From: Astrocystis sublimbata
Taxonomy: Eukaryota; Ascomycota; Sordariomycetes; Xylariales; Xylariaceae
Direction of reading: 5' to 3'
Assembly: GCA_022453515.1 (NCBI GenBank)
Contig: JAJNNY010000030.1
Coordinates: 403,692-467,691 of the forward strand
Length of the DNA: 64,000 nucleotides
Positions 46,997-59,429 of the stretch are shown here, piece after piece (position 1 is the stretch's first letter; each line of letters opens with the position of its first letter). The notes beneath the pieces were generated by a model, which was given only the letters and a program-made list of their open reading frames with translations, ran no database searches and was not told the DNA's origin. The position numbers were made by a program, and so were the translations under genes.

Positions 46997-49900
46997 CTAG
47001 GCCTTTGATGTATCTAGCCACTTTAAATATAAGGAGCCAAAGGTAGGAGCTATATAGACCAATTCTTCATTTTCCAATTGCGCAGAGCCAAATTCAGGAG
47101 CCATGGTATACACTTCGTTTCCTGTTCCAAAGTACGAAGCATCGCTTCTTGGCGGTGTATCATCACTGACCAGCCCCTCCTGTTCTCCTTTATCAACAAC
47201 CTCGATGCCCCATCTCCTCGTCCCATTCGCATTGTTGAACCAGCCCAGGCGCACCCTTGTACCTGGATCAAGCGTGAGGTTGTTGATAGCCTTCTCACGG
47301 GCCAGTCCAAGAAGCCGCTGGCTCCCAGCCATCAAGACAGCCACGTCAGCGATGCTATTGATCCGCCTTCGGAGCACGCTCGGGTATCCCCGAGACACGA
47401 TGGTGAGGGTCACTCCCGCGATGATCAGATAAACTAGTATCGATAAGCAGATGTAAGCTGCGGGCTTGGAAATCTTGAGAAGTTCCACCGAGCGAGACAG
47501 GTTCATGACGACTGTTTCGTACAGGAGTGCCGCATCGTCGGCTCTTGGGCTCTTGGTCACCGGCCCGTCAAGGTCGCTCGGTAACTTTTCGCCGGGTGGT
47601 TGAAACACATACCCGCCTGATGTAAAAGAAACGTTGTTGCTGGCGAAATGCTGAAACAAAGCTGTAAATGTCTGCTGAGCCGTGCTCGTCAATGTGTCTA
47701 AGTCGAGGAGTGCTTCGTGGTCATAATCCACAAGCGATAGCATAGAGTAGGTCATCAAGTCGGCATTTAAACCTGGCTGGCGAATGTTGAAAGTCTGATC
47801 CTCGATGCTCTCGGACTCTGTGAAGAGGTAGTTCAGATTAGTCCCTACAACCTCATCTAGATCCGCTGCGCCCAGAAGTGCCGTGAGGAAGAGAACCCCG
47901 TGAGATGTGGTGATGTTGATTTTGAAACCACCAACTGAATCATCATATTTATGCTGTTTGAAATCATCGGACCACGCGTAGTCATCAGGTCGTGGCTCAC
48001 CACGAAGTGTAAAGCCGAGAACATTCCCGTCTGCTGCATTGACTGTAACCGTAGCATCTGCCGTCTCGATGACAGGCATGCAGTTTAATGCAGCCATGCG
48101 AGGCTTTTCAATCCACAGTAGCCGAGGGAGGCATCCGAAAGTGTCCACAATGCCGCAATAGCCCTCAATAGGTCTGCCGTGAATCCATTTCACTGTGAAG
48201 TTCGCAGGCCAGGTGTCCGCAAAATCGGGGTAGAACGAACTGTTTCGCAGATTCGGCGACCAATAACCCACTGAACCTGAGTTAATAGTTCCGTCCTCGG
48301 TTCTGTTCTCGCAGCATTGGAACCGCTTATTATTGACGAAAAATGTTGAATAATTCCCTTGCACATCAGGTCGTTCGTCCAAGTAGAGCAGCACATTTTC
48401 GTCGCCAATGCTGTTGTATCCTTTACCCGATAAGCCGAGCTCGAAACCGCGAGATAGTTCCGTGCTAGTATTTCTACCCCATTGCGTAGTGTCGGTCAAG
48501 TCCCACTCGGTGAGCCAGGTCTTGCTATCTTCGAGATCCAAGTACTCGTATGGAGAGCACTCGAGTCGCGCACGGATTGCTATAGTGTCTACAGTAGCAT
48601 TTGTGGGATATTTCGGCGCTGCTGTTTTGTTTCCCGTGTTCTGGAGCGTTGTGGAAGGAATCAGTGACAAGTCATATGGAACAAAGCTCCAACCTCCCGA
48701 GCTCCATGGTGGCTCCGATCCCTCCAGGGATATCTGCACCGCCGCGCCGTAGATCCAAGACGTTCTCATGTTTTCGAACAGATCTGAGAGAACGGTCTTC
48801 TTATAATTCCCTGCGTGGGACGTGAACTGCTCTTCTCCCGCCGATAGTCTCGGGACTTGCCGTAATTCGAGTTGTCGCGGTACGTCAACTACCAGCGGTA
48901 GTGCGCCGGCTTCTCTAGCCCAAAGTGATGACATCGCAATGGTGACTGGCGAGGTTAGAATCAGGGTACTGGGGATTGCGGAAGAGGTTAAATCAAACAT
49001 ACGTATCTCCGAAAGAAAAGCGCCGGTGCACACCAGAGCCAATACCCAGTGGGTACGCTTGAATGCTCTCCAAGCTGCTAACAGTAGATAAGACGAGACG
49101 TATGAGATCAATACACCTTCGGATCTAGACTTGGTAATTGGTTTTTTGGCGAGAATGAGATATGGCTGTATCCTTCGAAGTGCTGTGTCTAGGGACCCCC
49201 ACCACAGACCAATAATAACCGCGACAAGGGTAGTGAGAAGCGAAGCTGGATTTACATCTCCCAGATCAAGACCGCCGAACGAAATGTTAAAGGCATATAC
49301 GAATGCAGTTTGGTAAAGTCCGACGGCATCGGAGTACCAGTAAAGATATGCTATCACGGTCAACACAGCCGACAGCAAGAAAAGTAGAACAATGAACACC
49401 CATAATGAGAATGTATATGATTGCTTCTCTGCGCCGGAAGCATTCAACAAGCTAGGCTGAGGTGAATGTGATTCTTGAGAAGAGGACATGTCGTTAGGGC
49501 CACCTTTTGTGGATGCGAGATGGATCCTCCCTTGACTCAACAGGTATCTTTTATCCGACAGTGAAAGCGCCAGGTCCTTAGAAGAAGTTCCATGCAAGTA
49601 TTCCAGAGACTTTAATGTGTCCGGTTGGTTCGAAATCAGTTTGGCTACGCGGATGGGTGGCGCCGGGTCCGCAAACAGACCCAACGGTCGCCTAGATATT
49701 CGTGTGGTTACAAGGACAGTCGATAGGAGAATGAATTGTAGAACTAGGGAAATTTCCAGAATGATGGCCACAGAAGGTACCACTACCACTCGTCGTTTCG
49801 TCTCGCTGGTTGTTCCAGTTGTTTTAATTGCATCGCTCCCGGATGCCGTATCAAAGACATCACGTAGCAGCTCGCCAAAGAAGCGCTGCTTGACACGCCC

Positions 49901-51513
49901 CGCGTTCTGGAGAAAGTACGAGTCGGCAACCATCTTTTCTGGGGAATAGTCGTATAAAGCCGATAGCATGATAGCAGGGCCGGAAGCGAAAGCACGAGGG
50001 CTCCCGACAGGCTTTTTTAGATGCATGCTCCAGTTCGTGGTGTTGAGAAAAACGCGCTGGAACGATGACGAGTCTGCAACGGTATCCGGAATTGGCTTGC
50101 GGATAGACGAATATACAGACTCGTCTATCTCGACTGAGGAAGCGCTCTTTGAAAGGGTAACTGTGACGGTGGGGTACCCCATAAAAAAGTTCGTTTTACA
50201 AATCTGGCCGAGGACCGTGGCATTGGCGGAAGTCCCTGATACAATTGTTCAGAGAGGAAGATAATCTCATCTTGCGTGCAACCGTCAACTCTGGGTGGAG
50301 GAGTATCAGAATATAGATCAAAGCTCGTATTGATACCGCGCAAACCAGACCACACTGCACCACCAGTTGCATATAAGGCACCCCCTTCTGTGAGTGTGAT
50401 AGTGAGAGAGCATCCTGACAGAGAGAGAAGTCTTGCTCTTTTTGATGAAGTTGTGAAGTTGCCCTCGGCATGATACAAATCAAAGGAAACGAATTCGACG
50501 AGCTTCATCTGCTCACACTCCATCTCGACGTCAAATACCGTGGTCTTAGCTAACCATGTCTGTGCTGAATCGGTGAGTATCGGGCCTAGAGGTGCATCAT
50601 TTATCGTCGATGGCCAAAAAGGCAGTATAGCTCGGCTATCGGTGATCCACGCCGAGGTCGTGACATTCTGCAGAAGATTACTCACTGTGCGGAAGCACGT
50701 GGTGCCAACAGGGTGGGCACGAAGAGGCAGAGCCGATGATATATTCAGCTGAGAGAACGCTCGTTCCTCGACGAAGAGAACATCTTTGGAAACAAGTAAA
50801 GTTGAGGAGAAGGGTGACACGATAAGGAAGCTGAATATGAAGGCAACACTAGTGCATAGCATGGCCCAGCTGGTCTTCTTGATATTGCGTTTCGGCAGGC
50901 TCGCAACAAGGCATTCCCACCAGGTATCAGCTACCCAAGTGAGAGACTGTCCAGCCAAGGCCCCAGAAGATGAAGCCAGGTTGGCAAATGGTTGTGTTCG
51001 CTTGACGTCGTTAAGCAGCATCGTCAGAAGAATGCCGTGAATGACGGCAAGCAAGGTCGGTATAAATTTGGAAAGAATAATGAGGCTTCCCGACCCATCG
51101 TCAGCCACGAGGCCCTTGTGGCTGGCGGATATCGCATGAACAATCACCACGATAACCCCTAACGCAGCAGTGAAAGCAAGTATCGCTACCAGAGTAGGCC
51201 AACGTAGCATATACGGAAGCCATGTCAATCTTGTTCCAGAGACGTTCGGATTGGAGCAATCTTGTATCCTGTCACGCACGACATGACCAGCCCTCGTGGT
51301 CGACCCTGCGTCGCTATCGCATGACGGCGTTGGGAGAAGTGGAACATCTGCAGGATGGTGACCAGTGCTATTTCTTGAGGACCGATAGTCTGTGAGAGCG
51401 TAGTCTTCAGTAAGAGCATCGTCTTGGGCATACGGCACTGCTCGATACGAGGGGCCAGTTCTCTGAGTGAGAGATGTATGCATACTTGAATGACCGCTAA
51501 TTTCGCATAACAT
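46997..51513 (-). pseudogene. DUF3433 multi-pass membrane protein, one frameshift (right copy)
   Basis: Mirror of the left gene, with the same frame change at the GGG run (50234-50236). A TTT here, where the left copy has TT, changes the end of the protein: it reads APTFGSLYLKWLDTSKA and stops at 46997, nine residues longer than the left copy. One added base would give about 1,505 codons. If the arms are a fold-back artefact, one of the two C-termini is simply a sequencing error. Confidence 0.75.
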
Positions 51514-52581
51514 CCGTTAGAAATTGAGGTCCACGTTCGCCGACTCCAAAGAGGGGTGATTATACTACTTAAACAGAGTAAACGACAGAACGAAGTAGCG
51601 CGACGAGCAGGACTTCGTTATCAGATGGGGGCGCCCAGCATCTCAGCCCAGCCAAGCATTGCTTCCGCCAAGTATTTGAGATTGCACCGATATGAGTCCA
51701 CTAATCACCAATATGGAATGTTATAGGGTGGATATTTATAGCCGTCATCCTTGCCATACCGAATTATACAAAAATACAATGTAACCTCGGAAAGAATTCC
51801 TAATTAGGATCTTTCAGCTCCGAAGACTGCATAGTAAGGCTGGACATAAATACTACCGTAGCATAAAAGAAGAGTCTCACAAGCCCAATTTACCTGGAGC
51901 ATCTATAGTTCATCGCTCAATTAGCTTAGGTAGACACGCTCGAGTAGTTCCGTATCTATCAAGGTCCTGGACGTGATTCACTCTCAGTTCAGACAACTTT
52001 ACATTTTACATTAGCAACATCGCTTCATAACATAACACTTCTATTGCAGTATAATGGATTTATCCCAGGACGGAACATAAGCACCAATCACTTCAATATG
52101 ACCCGATGAAGGACAGCTTCCCCGCAGATACTATGTAAGACTGCCGTACAAGTGCCCATAGCGCGCAACCCGTAACTCTTACGAGGTCCTATAGGTATAA
52201 GATATCGCCCCGCAAGTCGCTGTAGGTAAGTCAAGGGTTTGGAGAGGCGCCCCTAACAAACCTCACGCAACTCGACCAAAGTAAGTTACAAAAAGAATAC
52301 TTCCTCGAGATCTACGCCAGCATTAACGTCTGTGCACGGTACCTGGTGGGGCGATTTCTTACCCATCCCGTACCTCGTAGTATATTCTATATAGCGTGTC
52401 ACTAGTGTCTCACGCGACAACGCGTATTCCGCCACCCCAGCTATTACATCATCTAACAAGCAGTAATACATATACCTCCCTAAAACCTCACACTTACGGC
52501 AACTCTTTTCATCAACCACAACGGCATAAGTTTGGTTTATTTATTACATACTTCTCACAGTACTAATACAATCTCATCGCC
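51514..52581. promoter_or_regulatory. Divergent promoter region (right copy)
   Basis: Mirror of 39,988-41,055; no additional content. Confidence 0.45.
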
Positions 52582-53448
52582 ATGCCACCTCGTAAAGCGT
52601 GAAAAGACGCGACAGCTTCCTCGACTGGTGGCAGCGACGGACCACAGACGAGAGGAGCGAAGAGAAAGTCGACCAACAATATACCCGACACAGCCGCAGC
52701 CGACGGGAAGCGAGCCAAGACATCCGACACCGCGTCCACCAAAGAACCGGAAGCCCCCGCCGAGGAGCAACGGCCGCGCCTCACAACGCCAGACCTCGAG
52801 TTCGACTACGACCGGAGCCAGCTGCGAGATCCTCGGCCGACGCCCGGGCGGCTGTCTCGACCGCGATTCGAAGGCCGAGACTTGACCGAGGAATTCAAGC
52901 AGAGATTTGTCATTCCGCAACCCGAGCGGCCGAAGGGCAGACTCAGCGCCTACCAGAAGAACCTGTTGTTCAGAGAGCAGTGCTTCCTTGACCCCTCGGA
53001 GACGTTCCACGACTTATTTGTTTGCCACAAGAAAGGCGCTCGCGGGACCCCTACGTACGACGCGGCTGGCTTCCAGCTGGACTACAAAAAGGTGGACGAC
53101 TGGATGAAGCCAAAAGCCTACAACAAGGGACGCATCGTGCGTGGTATGGACAAGGCTATGGAGAGAGAGAGACGCGAAGAGCGCGAAATGTTTGAGATTT
53201 TCTTTGATCAGGACGACCAACCAGGCGACGAATCAGCCTCGATATCTGTCAAAGAATACGTCAAGGATTGCATCTCCAAAGACCTTGACGTTCCTTGGCA
53301 TCAAATTGATGCGAAGCGTGCGCGCGAGTGGCAGGAGAAGGGGTTCGAGAAGAAAAAGTTCTCGGAATGGTGGCAAGAGCCAAATGAGGAAGAGGAGAAG
53401 CGTATGTCGAACATGGAAATGGGTGCTAGTCTTCGTAAAGACCTCTAG
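52582..53448 (+). CDS. Conserved unknown protein with in-frame TGA at codon 7 (right copy)
   Basis: Mirror of the gene at 39,121-39,987: ATG 52582, TGA 52600-52602, final TAG 53446-53448. The TGA is identical in both arms, so it either predates the duplication or, if the arms are one locus read twice, is a single observation. Confidence 0.65.
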
Positions 53449-53758
53449 CGTAGCTGCCTTTTGCAAGTCATTGCACAAGATGCGAGAGCGACAGATCAAC
53501 ATTGCCATGATATTCCAGATATATGCGTATCTTATTCCAAGCGCATTAAGTTCAATCGGATTGCTACTCTACTAACCCACGTGGAAATGATTGCATGTGT
53601 AATAACAACATCATTCGTTTCGAGACGGAGGAAACAGACCGTTATGTCACCTCCCCTAAGCATAATTACCTGAGTACCTATCCCGTGGGTATAACTTAAG
53701 GAAGATGTTCGTGAACACACAACGCAACAGGACGTAGAGATCCATCGCAGCCTGTATA
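53449..53758. other. Convergent 3' spacer (right copy)
   Basis: Mirror of 38,811-39,120; nothing further seen. Confidence 0.45.
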
Positions 53759-56263
53759 CTATCCCTGGATGGGATCTTCTAAAACAGGCATTTCAACCGC
53801 CGACCGTCTGCGGCTCGACAGCCTTGACAGCTGCTGTACCCAACTAATGGATCTCTGTTTGGCCATATTGATAACCTCAGGTGAGATCATGACATCCTGA
53901 TAGCTTTTATTCAGACACTCTATCAAACGAGCTCTCTCCTGAGTGGCAGTCAGTACAAGCTTCACCCTACGAACGAAGGGAAGGAGACAATGGAGCTGCA
54001 TCATGCCAATAATACCATACCGTGTCCGAACCACCTTTCATAGCTGCAATCGTGCGAGTCTGCCCTTCCCACAGGAACTGCCGTCTCTCGTCTCTCGAGA
54101 ATCCATCGAGATGGGTGGCGTCGTATTTGGAAGCCAAGTGATTAGGCGGACCATTCGAGCTGCTCCCGGAGATCTGGGACACGCTATCGGAGCTTCGGCT
54201 CTGGAAATCGAGGAACAGTTTTGGGGCGGCCGCGGCGGAACTGATTGACCCCATCGGCGCAATGTTCGCCAATGCCTTCTGATACATCTGCTTACAGGTC
54301 TCGGTCCACCGTGTCGCCATGTGATGGACGATACCAAACGTCACCCTCGACATGGTGGCGTCTTCGACTGACTCCTACATTCATCCGATTAGTATGATGT
54401 GCCGATGCATAATTAGCGAGCATTGGGGGCTCGGTGAATACCCTGATGTCTGCCTGCGATCGATTGATTTGGGCGAAGACTCCGGTCTCGTCATTGTATC
54501 CCATACCGACCAAAAACTTGTCAACTCTTTCCAGTCCCTTCGGTATGGCGTTCAAAAACTCATCTAGGGACGTCATAACAAGGCTGATATACGTTTCCAG
54601 GCTCGCGAGGTGACTACACAAGTCTGGGACGATGTTCTTGTATTGTACCTAATACCTCGTCAGTTTCTACATAATTCATTTCATCATCCGATCAATGCTG
54701 CAGTTCGCGTAAAATCCAATTACTCACCACATAATCCAGCATTTGCTGGTTATTCAGGAGAACCTGGTTTGCCTCGTCAAACTTTTCCTGCTCCTTCTCA
54801 ATCTTGGTTTCGCCCCCTGCGACCTCAAGACTCAATTCGTCGATCCGTTTCCGTAGCTCGACCTCTCTTTCCTTCGTAGCAGGGTCGTCCGTCCTGCGTA
54901 TCTTGCGCTGGACAGCCTCCAGCTCCTGTTCAAGGGCGCGGATCTTGGATTTGCCAACGAGTTGATCGTCCAAGTTCTTCTGATGCTGCAGACTTCGATT
55001 TTGAGTCCGTTGGGTATGAGAGTTCGACGCTTCCGCATAGCTCGAGCTGAAAAGTTTCTTGAAGACTAGTAGAGCAACCATACAGTCAATACAAAACGGA
55101 AATCCAGCTTCAGCATCCGGAACACGACTCACCGCTCGAGTTATCTCGCCGATCCCTATCCTCTTGGGCGGCAATGCTGAATCTAGACTGTTCGTCTGCT
55201 TCGCGAAGCTCGGCTTGGCGTTGGTTCGCTCTTTCCTTGTCGAGCTCCTCTGCCGTGTCCCCTTGGACGTTTTGCAGATGGACTCTCTGCCCTAGTATCT
55301 CTCTCCTTAACTTTCTTTGACTGGACAAGTCATTGGATGCCATGGATTGCTCCCGCATGAGAGATTTGATTCGTTCGTCCAGAGACTCAGTCTTGTTATG
55401 TCCTAGTCTAATCTCTCTTTCCAATCTGAGCTCCTCGTCATTAAAAACGCCTTCGTAAGTATTAGCGACAGGTTAAGGCAACAAATATTGAGATAACAAA
55501 GGGGATAAAGGGGAGATGTCCTGCACTAACCGAGTTGGTCAATCAAGACTTCATGAAGATTCGAGACGTGTTCGCCGAGATTAGCCCACTCGGCCATGAT
55601 CTTCTGCCTCTCTTGTATTTGCACATCAATGAACTTGTAGACCTCTCTCGCATGCCACTGCTTGTTGATCGATGCATCTGCAGAGGTGTTCTGGGTGGCC
55701 TGGGCAAGTTTCCCTAGCTGCTCTGACATTAGTAACTATGTTCTCAAGACCCAATCTGGCTTCAAACTCACAGGGCCCAGCGAGATATGGAGTTCGTTCG
55801 CAGCAGATGAGATTTCCCCCATCGACTTCTGCAAGATGCCGAATGCAGCCTTGCACTTGTCATGGCATTTGTTCACTGCCTGTGGGATAGACATGTAATT
55901 TGCAAAGCCGCCCTTCAACTCGACGTTCCGCTCATGATTACGAGTATAGATCACTCGAATCTGCTTAGTCTTGGGATCTGAGACGTCAATAAGACAGTCT
56001 CCGAGGAACACAATGACGTTGATGCCGTTCTCCATATTGGTTGTCCATGTGCTCTTGCACACGTGCTGGAAGTGTTCGTACGTTTGCTTCACGAAGACAT
56101 CTTTGCTCTGGACCGCTGTGGCGAGCTGCGGTGGTGGCCCGTGATTGACCCATTGTCTGAATGAGGCCGGGGTTTCAATCGTAGATGTATTTAAGGTCGC
56201 TTCAGATGGGTTTTGCAAGCGCGTGAAGGACCGCAATCGGCGATCACGTCTGATGAGCTCCAT
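53759..56263 (-). CDS. Uncharacterised coiled-coil protein, seven exons (right copy)
   Basis: Mirror of the left copy. Exons in minus-strand order: 55772-56263, 55531-55720, 55133-55450, 54728-55065, 54442-54648, 54021-54374 and 53759-53938; 692 aa with no difference seen. Confidence 0.75.
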
Positions 56264-57724
56264 GATTATCAATCAAGCGGAGGCGGGACAATCACGATAA
56301 GGCAGATAGATCATCAACATTGCCAATAGAGGTTTAATTTAATCAGATTGACCAGTTCAAGGAAGCCCAGTTGTATGCTTATGTCTATATAGACGTTCGA
56401 AACCATCGCGGCTGATGTTCTCGACCCCCTCATGTTCTCGACCCCCTCATGTTCTCGACCACCTCAAGCAGACGCACTTAGCAGCTAGCCACTTACAGCT
56501 GGTTTCTTGGCACCACTCAATCATGTGCCATATCTACGCTGCTTCAATAGCTCGAGCCACCTCAGTTCAGCTGGTTCAGCTATCCCCAACACCAGTACAA
56601 TTTCAGCTAAGCCTTCGTCTTCCTGCCACACCTTGCTGTCATCTCGACCATTGACGGTGGACGCACCACGCCCCAGAAACAGACATGGTAATAGGTGTTT
56701 GGGTCAGTCTGACCACATACAAGCTGATGGAGAGATGATCGAAGTCGAAGCACTAAAAGATGCTCCGGTTGCCTGCCGACTCACCTCGAGGGCGAGGTGG
56801 ACTGGATATGCAATTCTCTCGACGATGGATCAAGACTATGTAGTCATATCTATAATGCGGAAATCAACTCGACAATCACACCCTCAGAAGCGAAGACAGC
56901 GCAGCACGATGCTGCTCACACCCAAGGATGTTCAGATCCCCGTCGTATCCCATGAGAAGCTCTCTCACAACCCAATAAGCACATACTACTCTCCGTCCAA
57001 TGGTGTCACGGGTCGGTAGGGAATGGCGTCCCTGGCTTTAGGCAGAAAAGGAGCCTTTTTCTCCTTGTGCAGCAAAAATATCTATTGACCAGACTCCCAG
57101 CAGTGAGAACTGTGACAAGGGGCAGGGCACGGCACGCCGAAGAAGCCGCTTCGCCCCTCACTTTGGTGGCGCATAGAGGTCCTGGCCGTGATCGCGGGGT
57201 AGCCTTCATGCCTCATCGTCGAAACACGATGAAGTAATTTCGAGTCGCAGGGGCAACAGCGAATACCGCTTCACCTTGAAACGCTTGTGCAGTAAGTAGT
57301 TTACAAGAGGACTGAGTCCTATATAGAATCTGCATAATAGCTAGCTGGGTCAGATGAGCGTCCAAAAAAGCCAATGCAATCCGAACACTTACACGGCAGC
57401 GTATATGGAAGTAATTGCCTTAATGGCGCGCAGGGATCGAGCCGCGGTGACGATTACCCTAGGTAATCATAGAACCTCCACGAGCGACATCCCATCAGAC
57501 GGCGACTGGGGCTGGCGAGAGGAGGCAACTTGCTATTGACGCAACGCTTTCCAGAAACATGGATGTCGGAAACCATCGCTTATGATCAGGTATGGGGTGA
57601 GGGACGGGTGTCCGTAGCGACGTAATAGTTGAAGCTCATATTGGCGCCTATCTGTGGGTAATTGGACAACCCATCGTGATGGCTGGTTAGTTAGTCATTT
57701 GCTGAATTGGCTGCGCCCTGTTCG
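56264..57724. other. Spacer, about 1.5 kb (right copy)
   Basis: Mirror of 34,845-36,305. The three-copy 12-mer lies at 56,415-56,460, reading ATGTTCTCGACC on the plus strand. An open frame at 56507-57019 lacks an ATG and domain signal and is not called. Confidence 0.45.
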
Positions 57725-58657
57725 CTACTTCATAGTTCCGTAATTCAAATCCCGCGCCGGGGCATTTCCAATCTCGGGGTCCGTGACGGGTGCCGTAGTT
57801 GTAGTCGCCGTCGCAGCCGCACTCGTAGGGTCATTAACACCCGCGCCATCCCCATCCTCAGCAGTCAAAACGTCCCCAGTCTCCTTGCGTCTCCTGCGCC
57901 ACTTAATCCACGCCATGGCACCAATAGCGAGTAGCAGGAACGCCGACGTCACGCCCGCCAAGATAGCTCTTCCGGAATTCGTCCTCAGCTCGTCATCGAC
58001 CTTGTCAATCGCCCACGGATACGCCTCCGACACAACAACGATATAGACGCCTATCCCCATGTACAAGAAAGGGATGACCATATCGGCATACCGATGCACC
58101 ACCGCCAGCACATGTTTCTGCCTGATGATGAGAAAGGCCACCAGACACCAGACTCCCAGCAGGATATAGTACACGACGAGGTAGATGGCGATCTCGGCGC
58201 CCTCAGCCTGCGAGAAGAGCGGGACGTAGGTGCCTAGGTTCTCGCCTCCGTTGACGACGGTGATGAGGGCGACCTTGGCGATGGCCCTCAGATAGCCCTT
58301 TGTGCGCCTCACGCTCTCGACTTCTTCCTCGGTCTCCTCGTCCTGGCCCTTGGTATCGAGGAACAGGCCCAGCAGCTTCCAGAAGCCCAGGACGATGGGC
58401 AGCAGTCCTAGAAAGCCGATGGGCTGGTACGGCAGGACGACGGAGACGCCGTAGCCGATCAGGCTGATGGCGACGATGACGGTGAAGCCGACATACTGGC
58501 CGATGGTGATCTTGAGGGGCGTCAGGGCGTTGTGGTCGTTGCGCGAAGACGACGAGGTGGCGGACTCGGCGAAGAAGGTCGCTAGGACGAAGGCGTCGTC
58601 GACGTTGGTGATGGCGAACGTGATGATCGCGCTCGCGACCGTCTGTCCGAAGTTCAT
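57725..58657 (-). CDS. CadD-family (cadmium resistance) membrane transporter (right copy)
   Basis: Mirror of 33,912-34,844, 310 aa, start ATG at 58655-58657. No difference from the left copy seen. Confidence 0.85.
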   Translation of the reverse strand: MNFGQTVASAIITFAITNVDDAFVLATFFAESATSSSSRNDHNALTPLKITIGQYVGFTVIVAISLIGYGVSVVLPYQPIGFLGLLPIVLGFWKLLGLFLDTKGQDEETEEEVESVRRTKGYLRAIAKVALITVVNGGENLGTYVPLFSQAEGAEIAIYLVVYYILLGVWCLVAFLIIRQKHVLAVVHRYADMVIPFLYMGIGVYIVVVSEAYPWAIDKVDDELRTNSGRAILAGVTSAFLLLAIGAMAWIKWRRRRKETGDVLTAEDGDGAGVNDPTSAAATATTTTAPVTDPEIGNAPARDLNYGTMK

Positions 58658-59429
58658 GTTGGCATTGAGGACAGGAGAGGAAGCAAAAGCGCAGCGAAAT
58701 TGGGGTTCAATTGGGACTGGATTCAATTGAATTGGATCAGCGCTGTTTCAACAATTACCCGGGATGAGTGAGGACAGCATGGCTGGGAGAAGTTGATGTC
58801 GATGGGAACTCGGAACAGCCAAGGCGCAACCCCAAGCCAATACACCTGAGACACCTGAGACACCTGGCATGCCTATCGCCCTCGCCACCTGGGCACGCGA
58901 GCACGTCCTTTTGACGCTGTCTTACACACTCTTTGAGCAAGGGAGCTGGAATGGCGATCTTTGCTGAATATGGCTTAACGTGACGACGTGCGTCCATGAC
59001 GCCACGCGTCTTGGCATTGGCATTGGTCATGATATACCACTCGTGCCACTACCGTTGTTTGAGAAACGCGCTTGAAGGTAGAGCACCATCTATCTACTCG
59101 GTATATTAGTCCAGTAATAAAGGGATATTAAATATCTTATATATATTCCTATCGCGCGGTTAGTATTATCAATTGGTGGTTTAAGCCGCCTTGTTTCCAA
59201 TGTGCCTATGATATTACTATTTGTTGCTGCTATAATACTAATACAATTGCAAGAGCCCTTCCCAATCCTCAACCCAGTTCCAGTCCCAAAAATCCAACGA
59301 GCACTCCCTATTGCTAACCTATTGCGCCATGCTTGGGACCAATGACAGCTTGCGCGGTGTATACGCAGCGGACCTGACAATCACTGAAGTCTCGTTCCCG
59401 AGATGGTAATTCGAACACCTATCTATCTC
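58658..59429. other. Spacer with AT-rich patch (right copy)
   Basis: Mirror of 33,140-33,911, including the AGACACCTG tandem repeat at about 58,841-58,866. Confidence 0.45.
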
